Shown: positions 9,370-18,994, counted from the stretch's first letter. The stretch is 35,336 bases of DNA from Fragilaria crotonensis (GCA_022925895.1 JAKSYS010000650.1:1-35336), one strand, 5' to 3'. The notes: generated by a model from the letters alone, not told the origin. Translations and numbers: made by a program.

Positions 9370-9590
9370 CGGCTGATTGATGGCTCCGATTGATGATCAA
9401 GAGCACAAGTAATGAAACAAACGCATATAGCTGCCTTCCTCACGAAGCCTTGTCGCGCTATTTTATCTCATGTGTGTCATGTGTGTGGGTGACACGGTGA
9501 CACAGTTGACAGAAGATGTGTGCCTTTTGAAGATATAGCGATTTTGTACATCATGCTGCTGATGCCCATGCCTCCATCCCTCTGAGTCTA
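9370..9590 (-). promoter_or_regulatory. Upstream region of gene copy 2
   Basis: Alignable with 2700-2920. It shares the GTGTGGGTGACAC words, but the CACGTG box of copy 1 is interrupted (GACACGGTGA at 9491-9500). The LTR retroelement begins 235 bp upstream of the ATG, so distal promoter sequence now lies on the far side of a 2.85-kb insertion. Confidence 0.3.
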
Positions 9591-9594
9591 CGAA

Positions 9595-9600
9595 CATATC
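9595..9600. repeat. Target-site duplication, left
   Basis: CATATC lies immediately left of the 5' LTR and is repeated at 12455-12460 immediately right of the 3' LTR. If the LTR is taken to end in CAC instead of CA, the duplication is the 5-bp ATATC. Confidence 0.85.
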
Positions 9601-10088
9601 TGTCAAGATCTACAGTGCTACTGTACCGTACAATGGGAACGGTACTGTCGTGTCAGCTTGTCCGTGCTCGGACTACGACGCTACAGTAGATGTCTGTTCT
9701 GCCTATCATACCTTTGATGATGGTTGGATAACTGTCTATACCAAGAAGAAGAAAGAAGGAGATCCTTTGGGCAACAAGGGAATGAGTCAGGGGCCTAGGA
9801 AGGTCAAAGACTTTACAAGAATTCATGGGATTGAACCTGTGAAAGGTGAGATCTATGGGACTGGAGTTGTTCCAGTAGGTTGTACTGCAACATCAATCCC
9901 ACCTGGTGTTCCCAGAATGAGAAGGGAACAGAGGCCTAATCAGTGAGATACAAGGGTGGGAATGATAGTCTTAGTAGGAGATTAAAACTAAGCTCACAAT
10001 ACATGAAACTGAAATTCACGACGGTGATAAGGTAGTACTGGCAAAGGTAATACTGTATATTGAGATACGGTATCGGAATTATTTAACA
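9601..10088 (+). repeat. 5' LTR
   Basis: 488 bp, TG...CA, apparently identical to 11967-12454. It contains an open frame that is the same as the C-terminal part of the element's protein; here it is only the LTR copy of that coding sequence and not a separate gene. Confidence 0.9.
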
Positions 10089-10122
10089 CGTTTATAAACG
10101 GTCAGTTTATTTTCTGAGCAAC

Positions 10123-12312
10123 ATGGTCGACGAACAGTCTGAGTCCGGGTATGGTACTACTGTTCGTGCGTTTGCGTTCGATGGCGACGAAGCCAAGTAC
10201 CGTTCCTGGGAAGGGAAGACACTTGCGCTTGCCGGGTCGAAGGGTTTTCTACTCGCACTAACGAAAGCAGGTACCGGAAGGGCACTCACTGTCGAGGAGT
10301 ATGAGTACGGAGAGGTAGAGGTACCTGGGATGGCGGTCACCGGTGGCGAGGCTACCGCGGCAACGACGCGTCCTACAACAGCGGCAGAGAACCGCAGGTA
10401 CTGTGCAAAGGCTGCAGCTTGGACATATTTGGTCGCAAGTTGCACCGACAAGGCCTACGGTCTTATTGAAAGGTGCACAGGCGATCCGTTTAAGGCTTGG
10501 GCCATACTTCAGGAGAAGTACTGCGCCACTGATGCGGAAGAGAATTACCCCGAGCTGGATCAGGCATTTAGCGATTGCAAGCTTGTTGGGACGAAGAAGG
10601 ATCCAGAACTCTGGTTCAATGACTTGGACCACTTGAATATGCGGCTCGCAAGGATCAACTTGAAGTATGAGAAGGACGATCTGCAAATGAAGAGTCACAT
10701 GATGACAGCTATGTCGAAGGACTATGACAGCGTCATCGTCAAGTTCCGTGGAGACCTAAGCGATACGCCTCTTGCGAAATTGCGAAAGGAAGTGGTACTC
10801 CAATTCAAGACCCTTGTCAAGGATGGTAGTGGAAGGGGCTCGGAATCGGTACTCAGTTCCAGCAACACATTTAAGGGAACATGCAGGAATTGCGGCAAGA
10901 TTGGCCATAAGGCACATGAGTGCAGGTCGGCCAAGGTCGAATCTACGGAGGGTCCCACGAAGGAAGCCAGTACTGCCGACGACGTCGATAAGTCAAATGT
11001 GACATGCTATAATTGTCAAGGGAAGGGGCATTATGCGAACGAGTGTGCGAGCGCAAAGAACTTCAAGTCTGACCCTACAGCTGATATGGCAATGTTTGTC
11101 GGAGCGTCATGCGTGGATACTATGCCCGTCTACAAGGGCTATGACTATTGTGCGGATGTGGGAGACAGCTTCTTCGACAACATGTCCGATTCAGTGGCTT
11201 TTGGCGAGCATGAAGACACTTTGTTTGGTCATTTGATCCCGGCCTGTGGCAGTGGAGGCCGTACTAAGAACGATACTAAAACTGGACGCATTGAGGACAT
11301 TGCGGCGGAGACCGAACCATCTGCCATTGAGGTTGAGTTGGTTGAAGAACAGGAATCCAAATGTGACTTGGACGTTCTTGCAGCTGACATGAACACCCCT
11401 ATCATGGCTACGAATGAAACTACGGACGAATATGATAATGTCATTGTCATACCAAGCGCTTTTGTCGGATCAGCAGTTACGCTGGGACTTGCGGAGGAAA
11501 TGCTTCTTGATGATAGCGGCGCCACTGGTGGTGTCGCATACGACAACAAGCATACAACGAATTCGACGGATTCGAATCGTGAAGTTACTATCGGAAATAG
11601 TGGAAAATTTGCAGCATTGGGAGATGACGCAATCAAGTTGAAGGACCTACCGGATGACAATGTACCATTGGATGTGCCAGGACATGTTTCGATCGCGGAG
11701 GACATTCCTATTACTATGGTCGTTACTGGTGCTGCAACGTTGGAGACGGGTGTCGCACCGATGGAGTCATTTTCGAAAATTCTGAAGTCACTCGGGCTTA
11801 TTCAATGCAAGACCGACCCATGCCTCTTCTACCTATTTGACAGGTACGGAAATTTAGAGGCAATGGTGGTCGCGTTCTGCGATGACTGCATTGCTACTAC
11901 TGGTCGTGAGTGGTGGGTCACGAGACTCAAGATTGGCATTTTGTATGATCCTCAGAACACGGAGGATGTCAAGATCTACAGTGCTACTGTACCGTACAAT
12001 GGGAACGGTACTGTCGTGTCAGCTTGTCCGTGCTCGGACTACGACGCTACAGTAGATGTCTGTTCTGCCTATCATACCTTTGATGATGGTTGGATAACTG
12101 TCTATACCAAGAAGAAGAAAGAAGGAGATCCTTTGGGCAACAAGGGAATGAGTCAGGGGCCTAGGAAGGTCAAAGACTTTACAAGAATTCATGGGATTGA
12201 ACCTGTGAAAGGTGAGATCTATGGGACTGGAGTTGTTCCAGTAGGTTGTACTGCAACATCAATCCCACCTGGTGTTCCCAGAATGAGAAGGGAACAGAGG
12301 CCTAATCAGTGA
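10123..12312 (+). CDS. Chimeric Gag / protease-fragment / RT-fragment ORF of the LTR element
   Basis: 729 residues from an ATG 35 bases after the 5' LTR. Residues about 10-235 form a copia-type Gag. Two CX2CX4HX4C zinc knuckles follow at 254-267 and 295-308. An acidic linker runs to about 450. LLDDSGAT (461-468) is the active-site motif of a copia aspartic protease without the rest of that domain. Residues about 547-603 match a copia RT segment: SLGLIQCKTDPCLFY, then FCDD in place of YVDD. Codon 615 onward (114 residues) is read from inside the 3' LTR. The frame stays open across at least two internal deletions. Gag packaging and self-assembly may remain. Protease and polymerase activity are unlikely because most of each domain is absent. 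Confidence 0.85.
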   Translation: MVDEQSESGYGTTVRAFAFDGDEAKYRSWEGKTLALAGSKGFLLALTKAGTGRALTVEEYEYGEVEVPGMAVTGGEATAATTRPTTAAENRRYCAKAAAWTYLVASCTDKAYGLIERCTGDPFKAWAILQEKYCATDAEENYPELDQAFSDCKLVGTKKDPELWFNDLDHLNMRLARINLKYEKDDLQMKSHMMTAMSKDYDSVIVKFRGDLSDTPLAKLRKEVVLQFKTLVKDGSGRGSESVLSSSNTFKGTCRNCGKIGHKAHECRSAKVESTEGPTKEASTADDVDKSNVTCYNCQGKGHYANECASAKNFKSDPTADMAMFVGASCVDTMPVYKGYDYCADVGDSFFDNMSDSVAFGEHEDTLFGHLIPACGSGGRTKNDTKTGRIEDIAAETEPSAIEVELVEEQESKCDLDVLAADMNTPIMATNETTDEYDNVIVIPSAFVGSAVTLGLAEEMLLDDSGATGGVAYDNKHTTNSTDSNREVTIGNSGKFAALGDDAIKLKDLPDDNVPLDVPGHVSIAEDIPITMVVTGAATLETGVAPMESFSKILKSLGLIQCKTDPCLFYLFDRYGNLEAMVVAFCDDCIATTGREWWVTRLKIGILYDPQNTEDVKIYSATVPYNGNGTVVSACPCSDYDATVDVCSAYHTFDDGWITVYTKKKKEGDPLGNKGMSQGPRKVKDFTRIHGIEPVKGEIYGTGVVPVGCTATSIPPGVPRMRREQRPNQ

Positions 12313-12454
12313 GATACAAGGGTGGGAATGATAGTCTTAGTAGGAGATTAAAACTAAGCTCACAATACATGAAACTGAAATTCACGACGGTGATAAGGTA
12401 GTACTGGCAAAGGTAATACTGTATATTGAGATACGGTATCGGAATTATTTAACA
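11967..12454 (+). repeat. 3' LTR
   Basis: 488 bp, TG...CA, apparently identical to 9601-10088. The element's ORF runs 346 bases into it and stops at 12312. Confidence 0.9.
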
Positions 12455-12460
12455 CATATC
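12455..12460. repeat. Target-site duplication, right
   Basis: CATATC, matching 9595-9600. Confidence 0.85.
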
Positions 12461-12548
12461 TGAGCGATAAAGTTTATGTCCCACTGTACGAGGCAGCAGC
12501 CCCCTAAATACACTTACAAGGACTGTTTATAATGGATATAAAGGCTGT

Positions 12549-12875
12549 TTGGAGCAGTTATTTTACACGAGGGTTAATACACTAGAGACCATTCGGGCTC
12601 TGGAGCAGTGGCCCGATCCAGCCAGCCCCTCGTTAAAGTACCGTTATTACTCTAATTTTTGTATGATCGAAAAACCGATTCATCATTACAGAGTAGATAA
12701 CGGTTTCTCAGTTCATGTAAAGCGTGATTTCTCAACCAATTCCTCAAACGACGATGAGATAGTGCATCTTTATGCTCCTTGGGTTGGCTTGTACCACGAG
12801 ATGCACGGACTCATCGTTGTTCGGCTTTTTGGTGAAGTCGATTTGAGGCCTGAAATTGACGTTCCACGTGGATGA
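12549..12875 (+). CDS. Conserved ORF at the left end of TIR element A
   Basis: About 100 residues, open from the TIR itself to a TGA at 12873-12875. The same frame is open in element B (to 14376) and in the inverted element C (to 20352), with only a few substitutions. The core reads SNFCMIEKPIHHYRVDNGFS, then HLYAPWVGLYHEMHGL. I do not recognise a family. There is no ATG near the TIR; the first internal Met is in NFCMIEK. It may be an exon of a captured host gene. A second open stretch (EFRSALSPNVPAPLSDNEKS, to 13108) begins right after TTGCAG at 12933-12938, which resembles a splice acceptor. Confidence 0.4.
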   Translation: MEQLFYTRVNTLETIRALEQWPDPASPSLKYRYYSNFCMIEKPIHHYRVDNGFSVHVKRDFSTNSSNDDEIVHLYAPWVGLYHEMHGLIVVRLFGEVDLRPEIDVPRG

Positions 12876-13536
12876 AAATTAGAAATGTACTAATTCCCAT
12901 GTAAGCTGTACGAGTGCAAAAAAATCTGAATTGCAGAGAATTTCGAAGTGCACTGTCACCAAACGTACCCGCACCACTATCTGACAATGAGAAATCCGTC
13001 GATGAGTGGTTGCCAAGTTGGCGTCCAATTAAGGAAGTGATCAATTGTCATCAAGATGATGCTGGTGGTGCCTGCGAAGCTATGTTCAAAAACGTCACAG
13101 GCAGTTGATGGATGGTTGGGATTGACTATCGGTGGTTGTTCACACTCCTGATCATGCTTCGTGTCGCAAACAGAATTCAACACTTAACTTCAGTTGACGA
13201 CTCTTCTTGTCGTCCTGCCTCCCTTTTTAACAACAAGGAACAATGTGAATGTGTGGATATGCTCATGAATGAAGGCCACAGTTTTGCTGAGTGCAATGGT
13301 TGCACTACTCTCGCAGTTTTTCTGGAGGTATGTGAAATGCTATGAACTATCGATCATTCCACTTCAAAACATGTCCTCTTGTTGTATCTCACGCCTCTGT
13401 TTCAGGCAGAATCTCTTGTCTATTAGTTGATTATTGTTCAAGAAGAAGCTGCATCAAAGCTCTCGATAATTTTTCGATTGAAGGTTGATTCTATCGCTTG
13501 TGTTTTTGAGGAGACGGTGCATCAAAGTTTTATTAT

Positions 13537-13944
13537 ATGCTGGAAGATAATCTTGATCCAAATGAATCTTGTGTCTACTATTTCTGCTTTGGAAGTGGAG
13601 AAGCATCAAACCTGTCAAATATGGATGACAACGTTGGCCCTGATGCAGGTTGTGTCCGCTGTGGTGTCTGCAATAACAGAAGAGGCGGAGCTTGTCGGAT
13701 GACAGCCATTGTCCAAGTGTATCAGGTTGTGCCTACTAACCTTTCTGTTTTGCTTGGAGGAGTAGCTGTGTCTTCAAGCTGCCGAATGTGGACGACGACT
13801 CTTGTCGCTCCAGTTGCAGATTATGAGGGCGGCTGCTTTGAAGGAAGAAGAGCTACACCCTCACTTCTGCTAAAGACGACAAAACGGGATGCTTTGTTGG
13901 GTAGTTCGGAATTTTGCTTGCCTTTTGAAGGAGCTGCATTTTAG
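13537..13944 (+). CDS. Cys-rich ORF in TIR element A
   Basis: 135 residues from ATG. It includes a Cys cluster, GCVRCGVCNNRRGGACR, resembling half of a zinc-binding site. Elements B and C carry small indels in exactly this part (for example TCTAGCTACTATT versus TCTACTATT), which close the frame there. So the ORF is intact only in A, and may be the ancestral coding state or chance. No known domain is assigned. Confidence 0.3.
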   Translation: MLEDNLDPNESCVYYFCFGSGEASNLSNMDDNVGPDAGCVRCGVCNNRRGGACRMTAIVQVYQVVPTNLSVLLGGVAVSSSCRMWTTTLVAPVADYEGGCFEGRRATPSLLLKTTKRDALLGSSEFCLPFEGAAF

Positions 13945-14080
13945 TGCCTGTTGTAATTGTGAGCCGTCGACGGCGGCTGCCTCCTTTGTGTCATCATCGT
14001 TGTCTGTCAACGCACTTAAGTACACCAACAAAGTGAGATTAGCTCGAGAGCTCGAGTATACAAAATGCGCGCCAACAATA

Positions 14081-15734
14081 CACTAGAGACCATTCGGGCT
14101 CTGGAGCAGTGGCCCGATACAGCCTGCCCCTCGTTAAAGTACCGTTATTACTCTAATTTTTGTATGATCGAAAAATCGATTCTTCATTACAGAGTAGATA
14201 ACGGTTTCTCAGTTCATGTAAAGCGTGATTTCTCAACCAATTCCTCAAACGACGATGAGATAGTGCATCTTTATGCTCCTTGGGTTGGCTTGTACCACGA
14301 GATGCACGGACTCATCGTTGTTCGGCTTTTTGGTGAAGTCGATTTGAGGCCTGAAATTGACGTTCCACGTGGATGAAAATTAGAAATGTACTAATTCCCA
14401 TGTAAGCTGTACGAGTGCAAAAAATCTGAATTGCAGAGAATTTCGAAGTGCACTGTCACCAAACGTACCCGCACCATTATCTGACAATGAGAAATCCGTC
14501 GATGAGTGGTTGCCAAGTTGGCGTCCAATTAAGGAAGTGATCAATTGTCATCAAGATGATGCTGTTGGTGCCTGCGAAGCTATGTTCAAAAACGTCACAG
14601 GCAGTTGATGGATGGTTGGGATCGACTATCGGTGGTTGTTCACACTCCTGATTCACATACTTCGTGTCGCAAACAGAATTCAACACTTAACTTCAGTTGA
14701 CGACTCTTCTTCTCGTCCTGCCTCCCTTTTTAACAACAAGGAACAATGTGAATGTGTGGATATGCTCATGAATGAAGGCCACAGTTTTGCTGAGTGCAAT
14801 GGTTGCACTACTCGCAGTTTTCTTGAGGTATGTGAAATGCTATGAACTATCGATCATTCCACTTCAAAACATGTCCTCTTGTTGTATCTCACGCCTCTGT
14901 TTCAGGCAGAATCTCTTGTCTATTAGTTGATTATTGTTCAAGAAGAAGCTGCATCAAAGCTCTCGATAATTTTTTGATTGCAGGTTGATTCTATCGCTTG
15001 TGTTTTTGAGGAGACGGTGCATCAAAGTTTTATTATATGCTGGAAGATAATCTTGATCCAAATGAATCTTGTGTCTAGCTACTATTTCTGCTTTGGAAGT
15101 GGAGACGCATCAAACCTGTCAAATATGGATACAACGTTGGCCCTGATGCAGGTTGTGTCCGCTTTGTCTGCAATAACAGAAGAGGCGGAGCTTGTCGGAT
15201 GACAGCCATTGTCCAAGTGTATCAGGTTGTGCCTACTAACCTTTCTGTTTTGCTTGGAGGAGTAGCTGTGTCTTCAAGCTGCCGAATGTGGACGACGACT
15301 CTTGTCGCTCCAGTTGCAGATTATGACGGCTGCTTTGAAGGAAGAAGAGCTACACCCTCACTTCTGCTAAAGATGACAAAACGGGATGCTTTGTTGGGTA
15401 GTTCGGAATTTTGCTTGCCTTTTGAAGGAGCTGCATTTTAGTGCCTGTTGTTATTGTGAGCCATCGACGGCGGCTGACTCCTTTGTGTCATCATCGTTGT
15501 CTGTCAACGCACTTAAGTACACCAACAAAGTGAGATTAGCTCGAGAGCTCGAGTACACAAAATGCGCGCCAACAATTAGATTGTTCATGCCGGCGATTTA
15601 CTTAAATGATTTTTTTATATGTTGAGTACAGTGGATGGGTAATGCATTTCGGTGAAGACGTTAAAAAAAGCATCGAATTTGTGCTCATAACCAGAAATCG
15701 GGCCGCTGCTTCAGAGCCTGAATGGTCTCTAGTG
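14081..15734 (+). mobile_element. CACTA-ended TIR element B, 1654 bp, nested in A
   Basis: A complete unit from CACTAGAGACC at 14081 to TCTAGTG at 15734. It lies inside element A at a site that in the uninterrupted copies reads CAACAATTAGATTGTT. On the left, A now ends CAACAATA; on the right it resumes GATTGTT. The insertion thus fell in the loop of a small AACAAT/ATTGTT palindrome, with loss of about one base and no duplication. The internal sequence is very close to element C. Confidence 0.8.
14083..14376 (+). CDS. Conserved ORF at the left end of TIR element B
   Basis: The counterpart of the ORF at 12549-12875, with a handful of substitutions, open from the TIR to the same TGA. Function unknown. 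Confidence 0.35.
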   Translation, partial: LETIRALEQWPDTACPSLKYRYYSNFCMIEKSILHYRVDNGFSVHVKRDFSTNSSNDDEIVHLYAPWVGLYHEMHGLIVVRLFGEVDLRPEIDVPRG

Positions 15735-15890
15735 GATTGTTCATGCCGGCAATTTACTTAAATGATTTTTTTATATGTTGAGTACAGTGGATGGGTAATG
15801 CATTTCGGTGAAGACGTTAAAAATAGCATCGAATTTGTGCTCATAACCAGAAATCGGGCCGCTGCTTCAGAGCCTGAATGGTCTCTAGTG
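15735..15890 (+). repeat. Right-hand tail of element A
   Basis: 156 bp repeating 15579-15734, from GATTGTTCATGCCGG to TCTAGTG, with two visible substitutions. It completes element A to the right of nested element B. Confidence 0.8.
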
Positions 15891-16371
15891 ATGTCATACG
15901 AAGCAGAGGTGCGAGGCCCGAGGCCTCATATTTCACTGTATGTACGTACTCTATGTCATAGGAAGTAAGGACAGACGTACTGGAGTGCTGGATTGCTATG
16001 ATAGAACAAGGTTGTATCCGTATCCGGTCGCCATCATTAGAGAGATCCTCTTTTTATTGTTAACAGTACGGAACCCGTAACCTTACGAAGATTTGGCGTA
16101 TTTTTGTTACAGTAATTTACATTGTAAATTTTTGTCCTCTTTTTAGAAAATACAAGATGAATTTCACTAATCAGATTCCTTCGAAATTTCTCATATCATT
16201 CAACAAGATTCCGTTTTCTTTTCAAAACACTTGGACTCTCGGACTACCGGTAGAGATCATGCAAGAGCAAGTACATCGACGCAATCACTCCCTCTATCGG
16301 TGTTGTCCTATCTCTTTGATTGCATACGTAGTATAAAAAGTAGGATGATGATTAACTATTTATCACTACTG
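15891..16371. other. Intergenic, no feature seen
   Basis: AT-rich sequence without a credible ORF, repeat boundary or RNA gene. Confidence 0.5.
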
Positions 16372-17035
16372 CTACTCTAGTTCCTTCGCTGTTTTTCTGC
16401 CCTTCGACAAATGCTGCTGAAATTTTTTGAAAATGCCGGCTTTTTGCAGCTTCATTTCCTGCTTTTCAATTTGATCAGCCTGTCCTGTTGAACATCCTTC
16501 ATTTGAAGATGCTTGGTTAAAGTCAATCTTTTCCTTCTGATACACTCCTTTGTGTGGCTTTTTGCCTCCATGTGCTCGCCGAAGCCTTCGTTGAACGCCA
16601 TGATACAGAAGTCATCGAGAATCTCTTTAACAACAGTCTCGTCAAATTCTCCAAACAAGGCTTGTGCAATATCATTGTCCATGCAATCTGGAGAGAGAGA
16701 GATTGCGTCCAACTGGCATTCCACTTCACGGTTGTCATCGTCGATTTAACCAAAGAAATCGCCAATGCCTGTGACAGGTTTCAGCTGTTTCTATGGAAGT
16801 AGTAATCATCCGCAAGACCGACCTCTTGCATCATTTCCTTTCATCGGATCAAAACGTCACTTTTCAAGCTTGACTGTCACCGACCTACTTGGGCATTGGC
16901 ATCCTCCTTGTTGCTTTCAGAGCTAAGCCACATACAGTGGCCGATGCGTAGCCAGTGACACCCATCTGCCTTCGGTACAAGATGTCATGTTTCTTGTGTC
17001 CACGCGACCGCAGATAGATGTCGTTTCTTCCGTTG
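16372..17035 (-). pseudogene. Broken minus-strand gene of unknown function
   Basis: Three minus-strand stretches read like real protein but need frame changes to join. The first, about 17025-16885, ends GVTGYASATVCGLALKATRR. The second, 16745-16560, is acidic and includes AQALFGEFDETVVKEILDDF. The third, about 16570-16372, includes GVYQKEKIDFNQASSNEG and FKKFQQHLSKGRKTAKELE and ends at TAG (16372-16374). The second and third meet at an AAAAA run (plus-strand TTTTTG near 16560), so one shift there may be a real mutation or a read error. A TAA at 16746-16748 interrupts the 5' side. I recognise no domain. The tail is Lys/Gln-rich and probably coiled. Confidence 0.4.
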
Positions 17036-17072
17036 AATCACCCGAAACAAGGGCGATCGAATGACCAACATA

Positions 17073-17105
17073 GCGATGTGGTTGTTCTTAGAACGACCAC
17101 ATCGC
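17073..17105. repeat. Hairpin with 16-bp arms
   Basis: GCGATGTGGTTGTTCT and AGAACGACCACATCGC are inverted complements with a single G-T/G-C difference, and almost no loop between them. It is not next to an evident gene end. Confidence 0.7.
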
Positions 17106-18994
17106 AATAGCGAACGTCATCGTCGAGTTCCGATGAGGACTTCATGCAAGATTCAATTTTTGTGCGTTAGCGAACTCCCGGACTCCCGGTGACATACATG
17201 CAAACCGCGCCGCCTCATGTCAGATTCTTGCGCAGGGCAAGATGAAAAGTCAACAAACTCTATCGTAGTAGGCCGTACGCTGATATACACAAATCATGTT
17301 CCATGTGGAAGTACTTTCTGAACAAAGTAAACACGTGGAACGGAATTTGTTCAGTGTCAAGTCGAAGGGAAATTCGGGCTTCAAATTTACCAAAGGACCC
17401 CAAAATTCATGAAGTTAAGGGAAAATCGAATCTCAAATTTACGAAGCTGAGGACCCAGAACCGGTACTGGGTCAGGAGTTCTGTAAATTTGTATTGTAAA
17501 AATTCAAAAGAGGATCTCTCTATTGGTCAATCATGGCACTCTAACGAGTCACGTCTAGTATGCTACTACTCATTAACCACTTTCAAGGCTTCGTCTACAT
17601 CAGATTGCTTCTACTAATCTTGCCAACTTTCTTGCCCTTACCAAATTGATCTTGCATCATGAATCTGACTGTCATTGACTTCTTGTCCTTTTTCATCCAT
17701 TTTCCACAATTCCTTAGATTTGTATGCAGGCAAACAATGACTAGTATTCTTCTGATTTCAATAGGAGCGTTCCTTTGTAATCTTGCATTTTGGACTCTTC
17801 AGATGGGAATCCCTATTCGGCTGACAAATCCAAAAGAAACTTCTGTTAAAGAGAATTTCACACAATGATGAATGCTGATATTCTGATGCAGTCCTCATGA
17901 TGGCTGATGTATGATGTAAAATTTGCATGGTTATTGTCTGATGACACAAGTCATCTCTTGATACTACTATTCTCAGCAGGATGTGTGCACCAAATACAGA
18001 ATGTGTGACAACATCTCCATCCCATATTTTGATGTCAACTAAGTAGTACTACACAAACTTGCTAGCAACAAAGCAAAGTCAGCACCAGCACTGTAGGAAA
18101 CAAAGTCTTGGTTTTACTAGTAGCGTGGTATCATAACTGGGGCGTCAAAATCAACCACATCATTATCCCAGATGATGTCCATTGTTGGCATTTGCTAATG
18201 ACATGTTTGTTTTGGATGATTTGAAGGACACAGTGATGACGCCTCGCTCGTCGTCTTTTGCTGGTACTCAAACCCCCATTGTGCAATGAGCGACTTGCTG
18301 GACTACATGCAGTGCAATGAAACAATGTCCATCTGCAGTATTACTCCAAGCCTGACTAGTAGAGCACATGGAGGGGAGTGTATTCCCCCGTTCGTGATGT
18401 AGCATGTTGTTCATTGTGGCAGGAGCGAGTTCTCACATGCTTGGGCATGGCAAAGGTGAAGACAGGGTCTCTGTTCTTGTCCAACAAGGAGCTTGTTACC
18501 AAAAATCCATCATGACAAGATAGACATGGTTTTGTATGTAACTTGAATATCTTGGTGCTGGTCCATTTCTTCTGGGTGTACTACAGTATCCAAAACTACA
18601 ACTCCTGCACTCTATTTATTGTTTATGCACTCTATGCATAAACGCTGAACTCGACACCGCATACTGTGCAGCTGTGCAGCATTCTATTCTTTTTTTCCCA
18701 GCACAATACCACCGGGAAACTGCTTTTCCAAATTCGTCGATTGCGCGCATTGTGTTGGACGGTTTTCTGGGTTCGCATCCAAGGATCGGATATTGCAGGT
18801 TGCAGCAGGTGTACTGAAGTAGGTCCGTAAATGACGGTTTTCATTCTTTGAGGTGAAGTTAGCTATTATTCTCGGTGGCCAGACCTCTTTCTGGTGTCTT
18901 TCGACGTTCGATTTTGAGTGTGTCTGTCGTCTGTACGAATTCCGCTGTAGCAATAACGGATTCTCCATCTGCCGCACACTGAACACTGAGGAAT
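17106..18994. other. Intergenic, no gene supported
   Basis: About 1.9 kb without a convincing gene. Short plus-strand ORFs (17303-17617, 17659-17868) lack motifs. Minus-strand snippets such as MDIIWDNDVVDFDAPVMIPR (about 18181-18122) read like protein but are isolated by stops. Near 17360-17450 the sequence shows a weak repeat of TCAAATTTAC. The region may contain decayed retroelement debris. Confidence 0.4.

Larger units (their letters stand above)
9601..12454 (+). mobile_element. Complete non-autonomous LTR retroelement (copia-derived), 2.85 kb
   Basis: Two 488-bp direct repeats bound the element. They start with TG, end with CA, and show no difference that I can find by eye. The element is flanked by CATATC on both sides, so it is one intact insertion. 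The internal region is only about 1.88 kb and holds a single ORF (10123-12312) with Gag, a protease scrap and an RT scrap. Integrase and most of RT are missing, so it must be mobilised by a full-length relative. The purine-rich run CGGAGGA just before 11967 may serve as a polypurine tract. I could not identify a primer-binding site after 10088. Identical LTRs imply very recent insertion. Confidence 0.9.
6344..12540. repeat. Segmental tandem duplication, copy 2
   Basis: This is the counterpart of 1-4025, offset by exactly 6670 bases at the gene start and stop. It contains two extra segments absent from copy 1: about 340 bp at 6655-6995, and the LTR retroelement at 9601-12454. The pre-insertion right flank resumes at 12457-12540 (TGAGCGATAAAGTTTATG), matching TGAGCGACAAACTTTATG at 3931-3948. 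Confidence 0.85.
12580..15890 (+). mobile_element. CACTA-ended TIR element A, interrupted by element B
   Basis: The left end at 12580 reads CACTAGAGACCATTCGGGCT. The right end at 15890 is its inverted complement, with about three mismatches over 38 bp. Element A consists of 12580-14080 plus 15735-15890, a 1657-bp unit, with element B sitting in between. Its last 156 bp duplicate the last 156 bp of B with two visible differences. The flanks are ATA on the left and ATG on the right, so no target-site duplication is convincing. No transposase is visible, so the element is non-autonomous. CACTA ends suggest the CMC/EnSpm group, but the missing duplication makes that assignment uncertain. Confidence 0.8.

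Noticed and set aside
9650-9946. 98-codon ORF after the start of the 5' LTR
   Set aside because: It is the LTR copy of the C-terminus of the 729-residue element protein and starts at a GTG; not a separate gene.
17303-17868. Two plus-strand ORFs of 104 and 69 codons
   Set aside because: No domain, no homologous copy in the window, and AT-rich low-complexity composition.
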